Shown here: positions 17,879-25,669 of the stretch, piece by piece
How positions within the stretch are numbered: position 1 is the first letter of the stretch
How the letters are laid out: each line of letters starts with the position of its first letter
Assembly: GCF_014904705.1 (NCBI RefSeq)
Contig: NZ_JACZCQ010000003.1
Span: 124,001-188,000, forward strand
Source of the DNA: Nisaea sediminum
Lineage (GTDB): Bacteria; Pseudomonadota; Alphaproteobacteria; Thalassobaculales; Thalassobaculaceae
Length of the DNA: 64,000 nt
Direction: 5' to 3'
The notes under the pieces: model-generated
What the model saw: only the letters and a program-made list of their open reading frames with translations
Told to the model about the DNA's origin: nothing
The model's database searches: none
Made by a program: the position numbers and the translations under genes

Positions 17879-18592
17879 TCAGAATGACGGAAAGGTGACG
17901 ATATCCTTTCCCACTCTGACCACCTTGCTCTGATAATTGTCGAGTTCGGACCGGATTTCGACAATAGACGTGGCATTCGCGAAGAACCGCACCAGAAAAT
18001 CCTGCACCTTCTCGTGAGGAGTCTTCGTCAAAATGTAAGATGGGAACACTTCCGCAGTCATCGTCATTGCGACAAAGACACATCCGGATTCCTTGATGAA
18101 ATCCCGAACGCCTTCCACCACGCCGAACCCCATCGCCCGTGCTTGCGGGCCATTCGTCAAGTCGTGACCGAGGACAAACCCGTCCGGTTTTATCTTCGGC
18201 CACACCAACCTCAGGTCCTCCAGCACCGCGTCCCGGGTATGCATGGCATCGACATAGGCCCAATCGAACGTATGATCGGCGAAGCTGGGGAGGATGTCCC
18301 CGGAGAAGCCCCGATGGACATGGACTCTCCCCGCTTCGATTTCCGTCCCGAACTTTCTGGTCACACCGGCAAAACGGCTTTCGTTTTTCGCATCGTCCAC
18401 ATTGTTGCGGTCCGCGATATAATCGGCCCTGTCTTGATGAAGCCAGGGATCGACCAAATGCAATTCCGAAGGCTTGGTCCGATCCAGCAGCACAGACGCG
18501 AATTCACCTTCCGCAACGCCAATCTCGATCCCGACTCCTCCTTTAGGGAGACAGGAAACGAAATCAGCCCGCGTCATAGCTCCTACCAGCAT
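17879..18592 (-). CDS. Class I SAM-dependent methyltransferase (Methyltransf_24 type), copy 2
   Basis: A 237-residue protein starting at ATG 18592 (a second ATG at 18577 is also possible). The SAM-binding motif I reads IEIGVAEGEFASVLL, an acidic strand follows (LHLVDPWLHQDR), and the next core motif is FDWAYVDAMHTRDAVLEDLRL with GFVLGHDLTN. These match the Methyltransf_24 family, whose members methylate diverse, often sugar-type or small-molecule, substrates. The gene is a clear paralogue of its upstream neighbour: both share the LVDPW/LIDPW, VDxMHTxDAVLxDLRL and GFVLGHD blocks. It lies 42 bp downstream on the same strand, with the copies in tandem behind a molybdoenzyme. Confidence 0.82.
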   Translation of the reverse strand: MLVGAMTRADFVSCLPKGGVGIEIGVAEGEFASVLLDRTKPSELHLVDPWLHQDRADYIADRNNVDDAKNESRFAGVTRKFGTEIEAGRVHVHRGFSGDILPSFADHTFDWAYVDAMHTRDAVLEDLRLVWPKIKPDGFVLGHDLTNGPQARAMGFGVVEGVRDFIKESGCVFVAMTMTAEVFPSYILTKTPHEKVQDFLVRFFANATSIVEIRSELDNYQSKVVRVGKDIVTFPSF

Positions 18593-18634
18593 GTCATCTC
18601 AGCCCGCAATCTCGCGGTGGAGGCTCGTCATGTC

Positions 18635-19369
18635 TCAGAAAGACGGCACCGATACCAGCTTGTTATCGAATCTGAAGAGCTTATGCCGATAGGTCTTCGG
18701 CACGCCCCGCAACTCTACGGCCGCCCCGGCTTTCTTCAGCAACGCTTCGACGAATGGCTTTATCCCGGCGCTTTCCGGCTTCGCGAGCACGTAACTCGGA
18801 GACGGTTCCATCGTCATCGCGAGGAATAGCGCGCCGGTTTCCGCAGCGAACTCGTTGACCGCCTCGACCACACCGAACCCCTGTTCGTCCGCGATCTGGC
18901 TATTCGTGTAATCGTGTCCGAGAACAAATCCGTCCCGCTTGATTTTCGCCCATGCCAGCCGCAGGTCCCGCAGCACAGCGTCCTTCGTGTGCATTCCGTC
19001 GACATAGATCCAATCGAAATATCCGTCCGGGAAGTGCGGCAGTATGTTCTCCGAAAAATCCCGGTGGATGACCACCTGCCCTGCCGCGACCTCGGACGCA
19101 AAACGCTTAGCAACGAGGTCATAGCGGGCCGTGTGGATATCCTGGTTTCCGTTGGTCGGATCAACCAGATAATCCTCTCGATCCTGAAAAATCCAAGGGT
19201 CGATCAAATGCGCCTTCGCGGCCCGGCCGTTTCTCAGGATCGCCTCGGAGAAAGCGCCTGCAGCCACACCGATCTCCGCCGCGACGCCGTCCGAAGGCAA
19301 GCATCCGATGAGCTCTTCACGCTCAATATTTACAAGATAGGTCAAGCGAACGAGCCCTTCTCGCGGCAA
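18635..19369 (-). CDS. Class I SAM-dependent methyltransferase (Methyltransf_24 type), copy 1
   Basis: A 244-residue frame with motif I AEIGVAAGAFSEAIL, then HLIDPWIFQDR, WIYVDGMHTKDAVLRDLRLAW and GFVLGHDYTN, all shared with the tandem paralogue. There is no ATG near the N-terminus: the frame opens with TTG at 19369, and another TTG at 19345 sits ten bases after an AAGG, giving a start 8 codons shorter that agrees better with the paralogue's N-terminus. It begins 10 bp after the stop of the molybdopterin oxidoreductase, so co-transcription is likely. Substrate unknown. Confidence 0.8.
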   Translation of the reverse strand: MPREGLVRLTYLVNIEREELIGCLPSDGVAAEIGVAAGAFSEAILRNGRAAKAHLIDPWIFQDREDYLVDPTNGNQDIHTARYDLVAKRFASEVAAGQVVIHRDFSENILPHFPDGYFDWIYVDGMHTKDAVLRDLRLAWAKIKRDGFVLGHDYTNSQIADEQGFGVVEAVNEFAAETGALFLAMTMEPSPSYVLAKPESAGIKPFVEALLKKAGAAVELRGVPKTYRHKLFRFDNKLVSVPSF

Positions 19370-19378
19370 TGCACGATA

Positions 19379-21703
19379 CTAAGCCTTTTCTTCGATCGGC
19401 GGTGGCACGAAGGACGTCACCGGCGGCGGCGTGCCTTGATACTTCTCGACCTCGACCAGAACCGAATGCGCGCTCGGCCCCTGCCCGAGGCTCGAGGTTC
19501 CCTTGTCGCGGGTCAGCACGTTCGGATTGCCGTGCTTGCAGAGCGAGCCGATCACGCCCGGCTCCTCCGGATCGTACCAGGCCCCGGTCGAGAGCTGCAC
19601 CACGCCCGGGCGCACGGCGTCGGTCACGATCACACCCGCGAGACACGCCCCGCGATCGTTGTAAAGCCGCACAACGTCGCCGTTCCCGATCCCGCGTGCC
19701 GCGGCATCCACCGGGTTCATGCTCATCGGCTCGCGGTCCTTGATCTTCGAGCCGCGGCTGATCGCCCCGCTGTCGAGCTGGCTGTGCAGCCGGGTCTTCG
19801 GCTGGTTCGAGATCAGGTGCAGCGGATAGGTCTCGGCCACGGGAGCGCCGAGCCACTCATAAGGCTCGAGCCAGACCGGATGGCCGGGACAGTCCGCATA
19901 ACCGAAGCCGGCAATTTCCTCCGAATAAAGCTCGATCTTGCCGCTCGGGGTCTGCAGTGGATTGGCCTCGGGGTCCTCGCGAAACGCCTCCAGCAGGATC
20001 ATGGACTTCTTAGGCTTCAGGACCTCCATGGTACCGATCTCGCGAAAGGTCTCGAGATCGGGTAGCTCAAATTCGGCTTCGGCGGCGCGCTGGCGCGCCT
20101 GATCCCAGAGATGACGCAGCCAGCCCTCCTCATCCCGTCCTTCGGTGAAGCTCTCCGCAACGCCGAGCCGTTCGGAGAGGCCCGTAAAGACGTCGTAATC
20201 GTGCCGGGACTCGCCAACCGGCTCGATCGCCTTCTGCATGGCGACGATCGTCTGCTCCCAGTGGGTCATGGAGAGGTCGTTGCGTTCCAGCGCCGTGGTC
20301 GTCGGGAAGACGAAGTCGGCGTGACGCGCCATCGCCGTCCACCAGATCTCGTTGACGAAGACAGTGTCCGGCTGCCGGATCGCCTTCACCAGACGGTTCA
20401 GGTCTTGATGGTGGTGGAACGGATTGCCGCCGGCCCAATAGACGGCCTTGATGTCCGGATAGATCCGAGTCTGGCCGTCATAGACGAATTGTCCGCCCGG
20501 ATTGAGCAACATGTCGGAGATGCGGGCGACCGGGATGAAATCCTCGACCGCATTATTGCCTTGAGGAAGCGCCGGCCACTTGAACAGCTCGACAGGGTTG
20601 CCGATGCCGTTCTCCGAGCCGTAGCCGAGGCCGAAGCCTCCACCCGGCAGGCCGATCTGTCCGAGCATTGCCGCCAGCAGCACGGTCAGCCAGAAAGGCT
20701 GCTCGCCGTGATCACCGCGCTGGATGCTCCAGGCCGTCATGATCATGGTTCGGCCGTCCGCCATGCGCCGCGCCAGCTTCCGGATCTCCTCCGCCGAAAC
20801 CTCGGTGACGGCTTCCGCCCATTCCGGTGTCTTCGGCTGCCCGTCGCTCTCCCCGAGCAGATACGGCAGGAACTTCTCGAAGCCGGTGGTGTATTCGGCG
20901 AGAAAATCCTCGTTGTGCAGGCCCTCGCTGTAAAGCACGTGGGCCAGCGCCAGCATCAGAGCCGCATCCGTGTTCGGCCTGGGCGCGATCCAGTCGGCTT
21001 CCACCAGATCCACGACGTCGTTGCGGATCGGGCTGATATTCACGAACTCGACGCCCATGTCATAGGCGTTCTTCAGCCCCTCGAAGACGGTATGACGACC
21101 GACCCCGCCGGAGGTCACCTGCCCGTTCTTGACCGGCACGCCGCCGAACATCACGACCAGCTCGCTGTGTTCCGCGATCACCGGCCAGGTCGTGTGCCGA
21201 TTCAGCAGGTCGGCAAAGGGACCGACGACATGCGGGATAATCACCTGCCCCGCGGCATAGCTGTAGGTATCGACATGGCGCACATAGCCGCCGATGCAGT
21301 TCAGGAACCGGTGCACCTGGCTCTGCGCGTGATGGAAGCGGCCCGCGCTCGACCAGCCATAGGATCCGCCGAAAATCGCCTGGTTGCCGTGCTGCTCCCT
21401 GATCCGCTTCAATTCGGCCGCCGCCATGTCGAGCGCCTCGTCCCACGGCACGGCGACGAAAGGCTCGCCGCCACGGCTCTCGCGCGAGGCCGGGCCCTTC
21501 TCCAGCCAGCCCTTGCGGATCATCGGCCGGCGCACGCGCACGGCGTCGTCCACCGCATCGACGATCCCCGGACCGATGATCGCAGGAGCCGGATCCTTCT
21601 CGTAATCGTGCACGGCGACGAGCTTGCCGTTCTCGACTTCGGCAAAATAGGTGCCCCAGTGCATCGAGGTCGGAATCAGGCGGCGGTCGGTCTTGAGCGA
21701 CAT
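19379..21703 (-). CDS. Molybdopterin oxidoreductase, DMSO/biotin-sulfoxide reductase type
   Basis: A 774-residue protein of the DMSO reductase family. The molybdenum-ligand region reads FGGSYGWSSAGRFHHAQSQ (residues 111-129), with Ser119 at the position of the Mo-coordinating serine of DMSO, TMAO and biotin-sulfoxide reductases. The N-terminal Fe-S cysteines of formate dehydrogenase-like members are absent. Further markers are YSYAAGQVI, GGNPFHHHQDLNRL and the C-terminal QPKTRLHSQLDSGAISR cofactor-binding block. No Tat signal is seen at the N-terminus, pointing to a cytoplasmic BisC-like enzyme reducing an S- or N-oxide. It heads the leftward unit with the two methyltransferases and is divergent from the sulfopyruvate-decarboxylase-like pair. 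Confidence 0.9.
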   Translation of the reverse strand: MSLKTDRRLIPTSMHWGTYFAEVENGKLVAVHDYEKDPAPAIIGPGIVDAVDDAVRVRRPMIRKGWLEKGPASRESRGGEPFVAVPWDEALDMAAAELKRIREQHGNQAIFGGSYGWSSAGRFHHAQSQVHRFLNCIGGYVRHVDTYSYAAGQVIIPHVVGPFADLLNRHTTWPVIAEHSELVVMFGGVPVKNGQVTSGGVGRHTVFEGLKNAYDMGVEFVNISPIRNDVVDLVEADWIAPRPNTDAALMLALAHVLYSEGLHNEDFLAEYTTGFEKFLPYLLGESDGQPKTPEWAEAVTEVSAEEIRKLARRMADGRTMIMTAWSIQRGDHGEQPFWLTVLLAAMLGQIGLPGGGFGLGYGSENGIGNPVELFKWPALPQGNNAVEDFIPVARISDMLLNPGGQFVYDGQTRIYPDIKAVYWAGGNPFHHHQDLNRLVKAIRQPDTVFVNEIWWTAMARHADFVFPTTTALERNDLSMTHWEQTIVAMQKAIEPVGESRHDYDVFTGLSERLGVAESFTEGRDEEGWLRHLWDQARQRAAEAEFELPDLETFREIGTMEVLKPKKSMILLEAFREDPEANPLQTPSGKIELYSEEIAGFGYADCPGHPVWLEPYEWLGAPVAETYPLHLISNQPKTRLHSQLDSGAISRGSKIKDREPMSMNPVDAAARGIGNGDVVRLYNDRGACLAGVIVTDAVRPGVVQLSTGAWYDPEEPGVIGSLCKHGNPNVLTRDKGTSSLGQGPSAHSVLVEVEKYQGTPPPVTSFVPPPIEEKA

Positions 21704-21875
21704 GTCAGTGTTCCCGGTTGGAAGTCGCCAAGACTATGGGGCAGGCATCGACCCAAGACAATGGAACGCTTGGCAATATCGACATCGCGGAACGGGACCG
21801 GTTCCGTCGCCCGCGTGGACAGGCATTCCTGCTGCGGGCACATTGCATGCGAGGCTTCCAACAGACGGAGATCCC

Positions 21876-22421
21876 ATGAGCGGCGACTGGAGTGCGAGCG
21901 CGCACCAGCTCTTCAAGGAGCACGACATCAAGCAGGTGGCCTATGTGCCGGATGCGGGTCTCAGCAAGCTGATCAAGTCCAGCCTCGCGGACAACGACAT
22001 CCAGACCGTGCCGCTCTCCACCGAGGAAGAAGGCATCGCGGTCTCCGCGGGCGCCTGGCTCGGCGGGCAGAAATGCGCCGTGCTGATGCAAAGCAGTGGG
22101 GTCGGCAACACGATCAACATGATCGCCTCGCTGACCACGACCTGCGCCTTCCCGCTCTTCATGATCGTGACCATGCGCGGCGACTACGGCGAGTCAAATC
22201 CCTGGCAGATGCCGATGGGTCGCGCCGTGCAGCCGGTGCTGGAAGCGGTCGGCGTGCGGTGCCTCCGGGCCGAGACGCATGAAGAAGCGGCTGAGGCGGT
22301 CAAGGCGGGACTGATGATGTCCTTCCATGGCGGCGAGGCCGTCGCCGTTCTGATCGGCCAGAAACTGATCGGCGCGAAACCCTTTACCGGCGCCCATGCC
22401 GGCATGCAGGCGGAGGGCTGA
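21876..22421 (+). CDS. Sulfopyruvate/phosphonopyruvate decarboxylase alpha-type subunit (TPP enzyme PYR domain)
   Basis: ATG 21876 follows ACGGAG; the product is 181 residues. It is a TPP-enzyme pyrimidine-binding domain with the catalytic Glu region LSTEEEGIAVSAGAWLGG near 48-65, then LMQSSGVGNTINMI. The size and the following separate 199-residue partner match the split ComD/ComE sulfopyruvate decarboxylase rather than the fused, about 375-residue phosphonopyruvate decarboxylase. The expected reaction is sulfopyruvate to sulfoacetaldehyde and CO2 in the cytoplasm, in sulfonate metabolism. Substrate assignment between sulfo- and phosphono-pyruvate cannot be settled from sequence. It is separated from the beta subunit by three bases. 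Confidence 0.8.
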   Translation: MSGDWSASAHQLFKEHDIKQVAYVPDAGLSKLIKSSLADNDIQTVPLSTEEEGIAVSAGAWLGGQKCAVLMQSSGVGNTINMIASLTTTCAFPLFMIVTMRGDYGESNPWQMPMGRAVQPVLEAVGVRCLRAETHEEAAEAVKAGLMMSFHGGEAVAVLIGQKLIGAKPFTGAHAGMQAEG

Positions 22422-22424
22422 CGC

Positions 22425-23024
22425 ATGGCCACGCAGAAACTGTTCCGACGCGACGTCGTCAAGAAGCTCATGTCGGTGCGCGGCGACGCGCTCTGCATCA
22501 GCGGGCTCGGCTCTCCGACCTGGGATCTGGCCGCGGCCGATCATCGGGATGAGAATTTCTACATCTGGGGCGGTATGGGCGGCGCCACGCCGACCGGCCT
22601 CGGTCTCGCACTGGCGCAACCAGACCGAAAGGTGTGGGTGCTGACCGGTGACGGCGAACAGCTGATGGGCGTCGGCAGCTTCTCGACCGTCGCCCTGCAG
22701 CAGCCGAAGAACCTCGCCATCATCGTGCTCGACAACGAGCATTACGGCGAGACCGGCATGCAGGCGGCACCGACCGGACGCGGTACCGATCTCGCCGCGA
22801 TGGCGGCCGGCGCCGGCATCGCCCAGACCGTGACGGTGACGGACGAAGCCGGGCTGGACGATCTGGCGAAGCGCCTGAAGGAAGGAAATTTCCCCCTGGT
22901 CGCGGTGATCAAGATCGATGTCCGGACCGGAGAAACCGTGATGCCGCCGCGCGACGGCAAATACGTGAAGACCTCTTTCCGCACCGCAGTTCTCGGAGCC
23001 GACAAGGCGCAGCATCCCAGCTGA
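22425..23024 (+). CDS. Sulfopyruvate/phosphonopyruvate decarboxylase beta-type subunit (TPP-binding domain)
   Basis: A 199-residue TPP/Mg2+-binding domain. The diphosphate-binding motif starts GDGEQLMG at 75-82 and ends with the conserved Asn104 in LDNEHYGETG, the normal spacing of the GDG-x(24-30)-N motif. IWGGMGGATPTGLGLALA precedes it, as in ComE. With the alpha subunit immediately upstream it should form the active heteromer. It is followed after 14 bases by an MFS transporter, which may import the substrate or export the product. Confidence 0.82.
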   Translation: MATQKLFRRDVVKKLMSVRGDALCISGLGSPTWDLAAADHRDENFYIWGGMGGATPTGLGLALAQPDRKVWVLTGDGEQLMGVGSFSTVALQQPKNLAIIVLDNEHYGETGMQAAPTGRGTDLAAMAAGAGIAQTVTVTDEAGLDDLAKRLKEGNFPLVAVIKIDVRTGETVMPPRDGKYVKTSFRTAVLGADKAQHPS

Positions 23025-23038
23025 CGGAGAAAGGCGGC

Positions 23039-24277
23039 ATGACCGCACGCCCCGAGACCTCGCCTTCCCCGCCGCCGCTCCGCGACACGGTGACGGTGGT
23101 GTTTTTCATGATCTGGGTGCAGCTTATCGGCTCGATGGCATCCCTTTGGCTGCCGGCCATCGCCCCTGAGGTCGCGGGCAGCCTCGGGGTCGACGCGTCG
23201 CTGATCGGCTTCCAGGTCGTCGCGGTCTATCTCGGCGGGATGGTGACCAGTCTCTTCGCAGGAGGCCTGGTTTCCAGACTCGGAGCATGGCGGATCTCGC
23301 AGGTCAGCCTCATCCTTTTCGCCCTCGCCCATCTGGTAATCGCCAGTGGCTCGATGCCGCTGATCGCCATTGGATCCTTCATCATCGGGTTCGGCTACGG
23401 CCTGATCAATCCGCCCGCAGCGCACCTTCTCTCGAAGGTTGTCACACCGAAGAACCGCAATCTGGTCTTTTCCATCCGCTTCACCGGCGTGCCGCTCGGT
23501 GGGATCGCCGCCAGCACCTTTGCGCCGGCGATCGCACTCGCCGCCGGCTGGCGCCCCAGCATGGGCGTGACGATTGCCGTGGCACTGGGGCTCGCGCTGA
23601 TCATGCAGATCTTCCGCGCGCGGTGGGATGCCGACCGATCGCGCGAAGCCCCGCTCTTCCGCTCACCGTTGGCCGACATCCGGGACGCCTGGGGCCTGCC
23701 GGTGATCCGCTGGATGTGTTTCACCGGACTTTTCCTGGCCGCGATCCAGCTCTCTCTCAACGCCTTTGCCGTGACCTTTCTGGTCGAGGAAACCGGATAT
23801 ACACTGGTCGCGGCCGGTCTCGCCCTGACCGCAGTGCAGGTAGCCGGTGTCATCGGCCGCATCGCCTGGGGCGTCCTCGCAGACCGTATTCGCAGCGGCT
23901 TTAAGGCCCTTGTGATTAACGCTCTGCTGACCGCAGGATCGGCACTCGCGACAGTATTCGTTGCGCCCGAATGGCCGGTCGGCCTGGTCTATCTGCTGTT
24001 TTTCATTTTCGGTTTCACAGCCATGGGCTGGAACGGCGTCTATGCCTCGACCGTGGTCGAACACAGCCCTGATGGCAGAGCCGGGAACATGACCGGCGCG
24101 GCATTGTTCTTCACTTTTTCCGGGGTCATTGCCGGCCCGGCAATCTTCACACTCGGCTACCAACTGACCGGGGCCTATAGCGGCAGCTTCCTGATCACCG
24201 CTCTGCTGGCAATTGCCGGAACAGCCGCAATCCTGCTCGCCGCCCGCGGGGCGCGCAAGGCCGCCAAAGACCGATAG
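23039..24277 (+). CDS. MFS transporter
   Basis: A 412-residue protein with 12 predicted membrane segments. The segment GGLVSRLGAWRISQV after the second helix corresponds to the MFS loop motif, and WGVLADRIRSG is its counterpart in the second half. A Pro-rich short N-terminal tail (SPSPPPLRD) precedes the first helix. It is the third gene of the decarboxylase-like operon, 14 bp after the beta subunit, so it most likely moves a sulfonate or related small anion across the inner membrane; this is inferred from position only. Confidence 0.85.
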   Translation: MTARPETSPSPPPLRDTVTVVFFMIWVQLIGSMASLWLPAIAPEVAGSLGVDASLIGFQVVAVYLGGMVTSLFAGGLVSRLGAWRISQVSLILFALAHLVIASGSMPLIAIGSFIIGFGYGLINPPAAHLLSKVVTPKNRNLVFSIRFTGVPLGGIAASTFAPAIALAAGWRPSMGVTIAVALGLALIMQIFRARWDADRSREAPLFRSPLADIRDAWGLPVIRWMCFTGLFLAAIQLSLNAFAVTFLVEETGYTLVAAGLALTAVQVAGVIGRIAWGVLADRIRSGFKALVINALLTAGSALATVFVAPEWPVGLVYLLFFIFGFTAMGWNGVYASTVVEHSPDGRAGNMTGAALFFTFSGVIAGPAIFTLGYQLTGAYSGSFLITALLAIAGTAAILLAARGARKAAKDR

Positions 24278-24283
24278 GGAAAT

Positions 24284-24604
24284 TCAGGAACCGAGCTTGA
24301 CCGAACGGGAACGAATGTCTTCGAACTTCGGGTTCGGATTCATTTCCGCGAGCGGATCGGTATATTCACCGTGCTCGGCGAAAATCGTCGCATTTTCCAA
24401 CGCCGTTTTCTCGACCTTCCGGGTCTCCCGGGGGTTGAGCATCCGAAAGGCCTTGTTGGCATCGTTATAGGCCTTGGTCTCGAGCGTCTTGGCTGCTTTC
24501 GCAATCGCTTCGTGAACGAAGCCCGCCCCTACCGTCCGATCGACCGCTTCGGCAAGGATCTCGAGGCTCTTACGCTCAACATATCTGTTATCGACCGCAC
24601 TCAT
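24284..24604 (-). CDS. Hypothetical small helical protein with C-terminal HGxxxDPLxE motif
   Basis: I choose ATG 24604, preceded by GGAGTGAGGCG, giving 106 residues; longer starts at 24619 (ATG) and 24643 (GTG) exist. The protein is charged, mostly helical (LEILAEAVDRTVGAGFVHEAIAK, ALENATIF) and has no signal or membrane segment. I do not recognise the family. Near its C-terminus it has EHGEYTDPLAEM, which resembles RHGDDADPLGEL in the small protein at 58873-59043. It ends 6 bp from the MFS stop on the other strand. Its function is unknown. Confidence 0.6.
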   Translation of the reverse strand: MSAVDNRYVERKSLEILAEAVDRTVGAGFVHEAIAKAAKTLETKAYNDANKAFRMLNPRETRKVEKTALENATIFAEHGEYTDPLAEMNPNPKFEDIRSRSVKLGS

Positions 24605-24643
24605 CGCCTCACTCCACATTGCCGCGCATCGACGCCATGACAC

Positions 24644-24671
24644 CTCATATTGTGGTGATTCGCCGATTCAA
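24644..24671 (-). promoter_or_regulatory. Candidate promoter for the small gene at 24284-24604
   Basis: Reading leftward, a TTGAAT box (24671-24666) and a TATGAG box (24649-24644) are 16 bases apart, about 40 bases before the preferred start codon. The boxes are only partial matches to the housekeeping sigma consensus, so this is a weak call. Confidence 0.3.
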
Positions 24672-24755
24672 AGCCAAGTACTTTTTATGCGGAAAGCATA
24701 CAAGGATAGTCAGCCCACCAATCAGGGTGCGAAATATCACAGCGACGTCGGTATC

Positions 24756-24781
24756 TTAAGTGAAATGCAGGAGTCACTTAA
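24756..24781. repeat. Inverted repeat TTAAGTGA/TCACTTAA
   Basis: Two perfect 8-base arms are separated by 10 bases in the AT-rich gap between the small gene and the aldo/keto reductase stop. There is no T-run on the reductase strand, so it is not a standard terminator for that gene. It could be a weak transcript-end hairpin or a protein-binding site; nothing else supports either. Confidence 0.45.
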
Positions 24782-24800
24782 AAAGTCGCAATCTTGCCGC

Positions 24801-25631
24801 CTAAAGGATCTCCAGAGCGCGTTTTGCCCCCGGAGGTGGAAAAACGCGGTCCAGGCGAGCCAGATCCCTGTCATCGAGCTCGATGTCGAGCGCGGCCCGA
24901 TTGGACCGGACATGTTCCGGATCGGACGATTTCGGTATGGCAATCATCCCGGGGCTTCTCAGAACCCAGGCCAGTGCGATCTGGGCCGCGCTGGCACCCT
25001 TCTCGCGGCCGATCTCGTCAAGCACATCGTTCCGCAGCCGTCCCTGCTCAAGTGGCGAGTAAGCCATCAGGGGCATGCTCCGCTCCCCGGCCCAACGCAC
25101 GAGATCCCATTCGATGCCGCGCCGCGACAGGTTGTAGAGCACCTGATCCGTCTGACAGGAAGCCGGCCCGGCCACCCGCTCCCACGTGTCCATCTCCGCG
25201 ACATCGAAATTGCTGACGCCGTAGCCGCCGATCTTCCCGGCAGTCTTCAGCTCGTCAAACGCCTCGATGGTCTCGCTCAACGGGTGCGAGCCCGGCCAAT
25301 GCAGCAGATAGAGGTCGAACCGGTCAGTCCCGAGACGCCGAAGGCTCGCCTCGCAGGCTGCTATCGTGCCTTTGCGACTCGCGTTGTACGGCAGCACTTT
25401 CGAGACGATGAAAACGTCGTCTCGGCAATCGCGGACAGCTTCGCCGACAACCTCCTCGGCCCCGCCATCCGCGTACATTTCCGCCGTGTCGATCAGCGTC
25501 ATTCCGAGTTCGATGCCGAGCTTGAGGGCACGCACCTCCGCGGCGCGGCTGGCCGCGCGCTCCCCCATGAACCAGGTACCTAGCCCCAATGCGGGAACCT
25601 CGCGCCCGTCCGGAAATGCTATCTGTCTCAT
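24801..25631 (-). CDS. Aldo/keto reductase
   Basis: From ATG 25631, preceded by GGGGAGGA, the product is 276 residues. The AKR catalytic tetrad is complete: Asp48 and Tyr53 (DTAEMYADGG), Lys78 (VSKVLP) and His111 (LYLLHWPG). IPKSSDPEHVRSN near the end is the NADPH phosphate-binding loop. It should reduce aldehydes or ketones with NADPH in the cytoplasm. It lies 38 bp downstream of the isopropylmalate-dehydrogenase-like gene on the same strand, so the two are likely co-transcribed. Confidence 0.9.
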   Translation of the reverse strand: MRQIAFPDGREVPALGLGTWFMGERAASRAAEVRALKLGIELGMTLIDTAEMYADGGAEEVVGEAVRDCRDDVFIVSKVLPYNASRKGTIAACEASLRRLGTDRFDLYLLHWPGSHPLSETIEAFDELKTAGKIGGYGVSNFDVAEMDTWERVAGPASCQTDQVLYNLSRRGIEWDLVRWAGERSMPLMAYSPLEQGRLRNDVLDEIGREKGASAAQIALAWVLRSPGMIAIPKSSDPEHVRSNRAALDIELDDRDLARLDRVFPPPGAKRALEIL

Positions 25632-25669
25632 GACGTTCCTCCCCTGCATGCCCCGATCGTCGGGCAGCT

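Noticed and set aside
20111-22282. 723-codon open frame on the plus strand
   Set aside because: It is antisense to the molybdoenzyme gene and runs on into the decarboxylase gene in another frame. The translation is Arg/His/Asp-rich and has no domain; long antisense frames are expected at this GC content.
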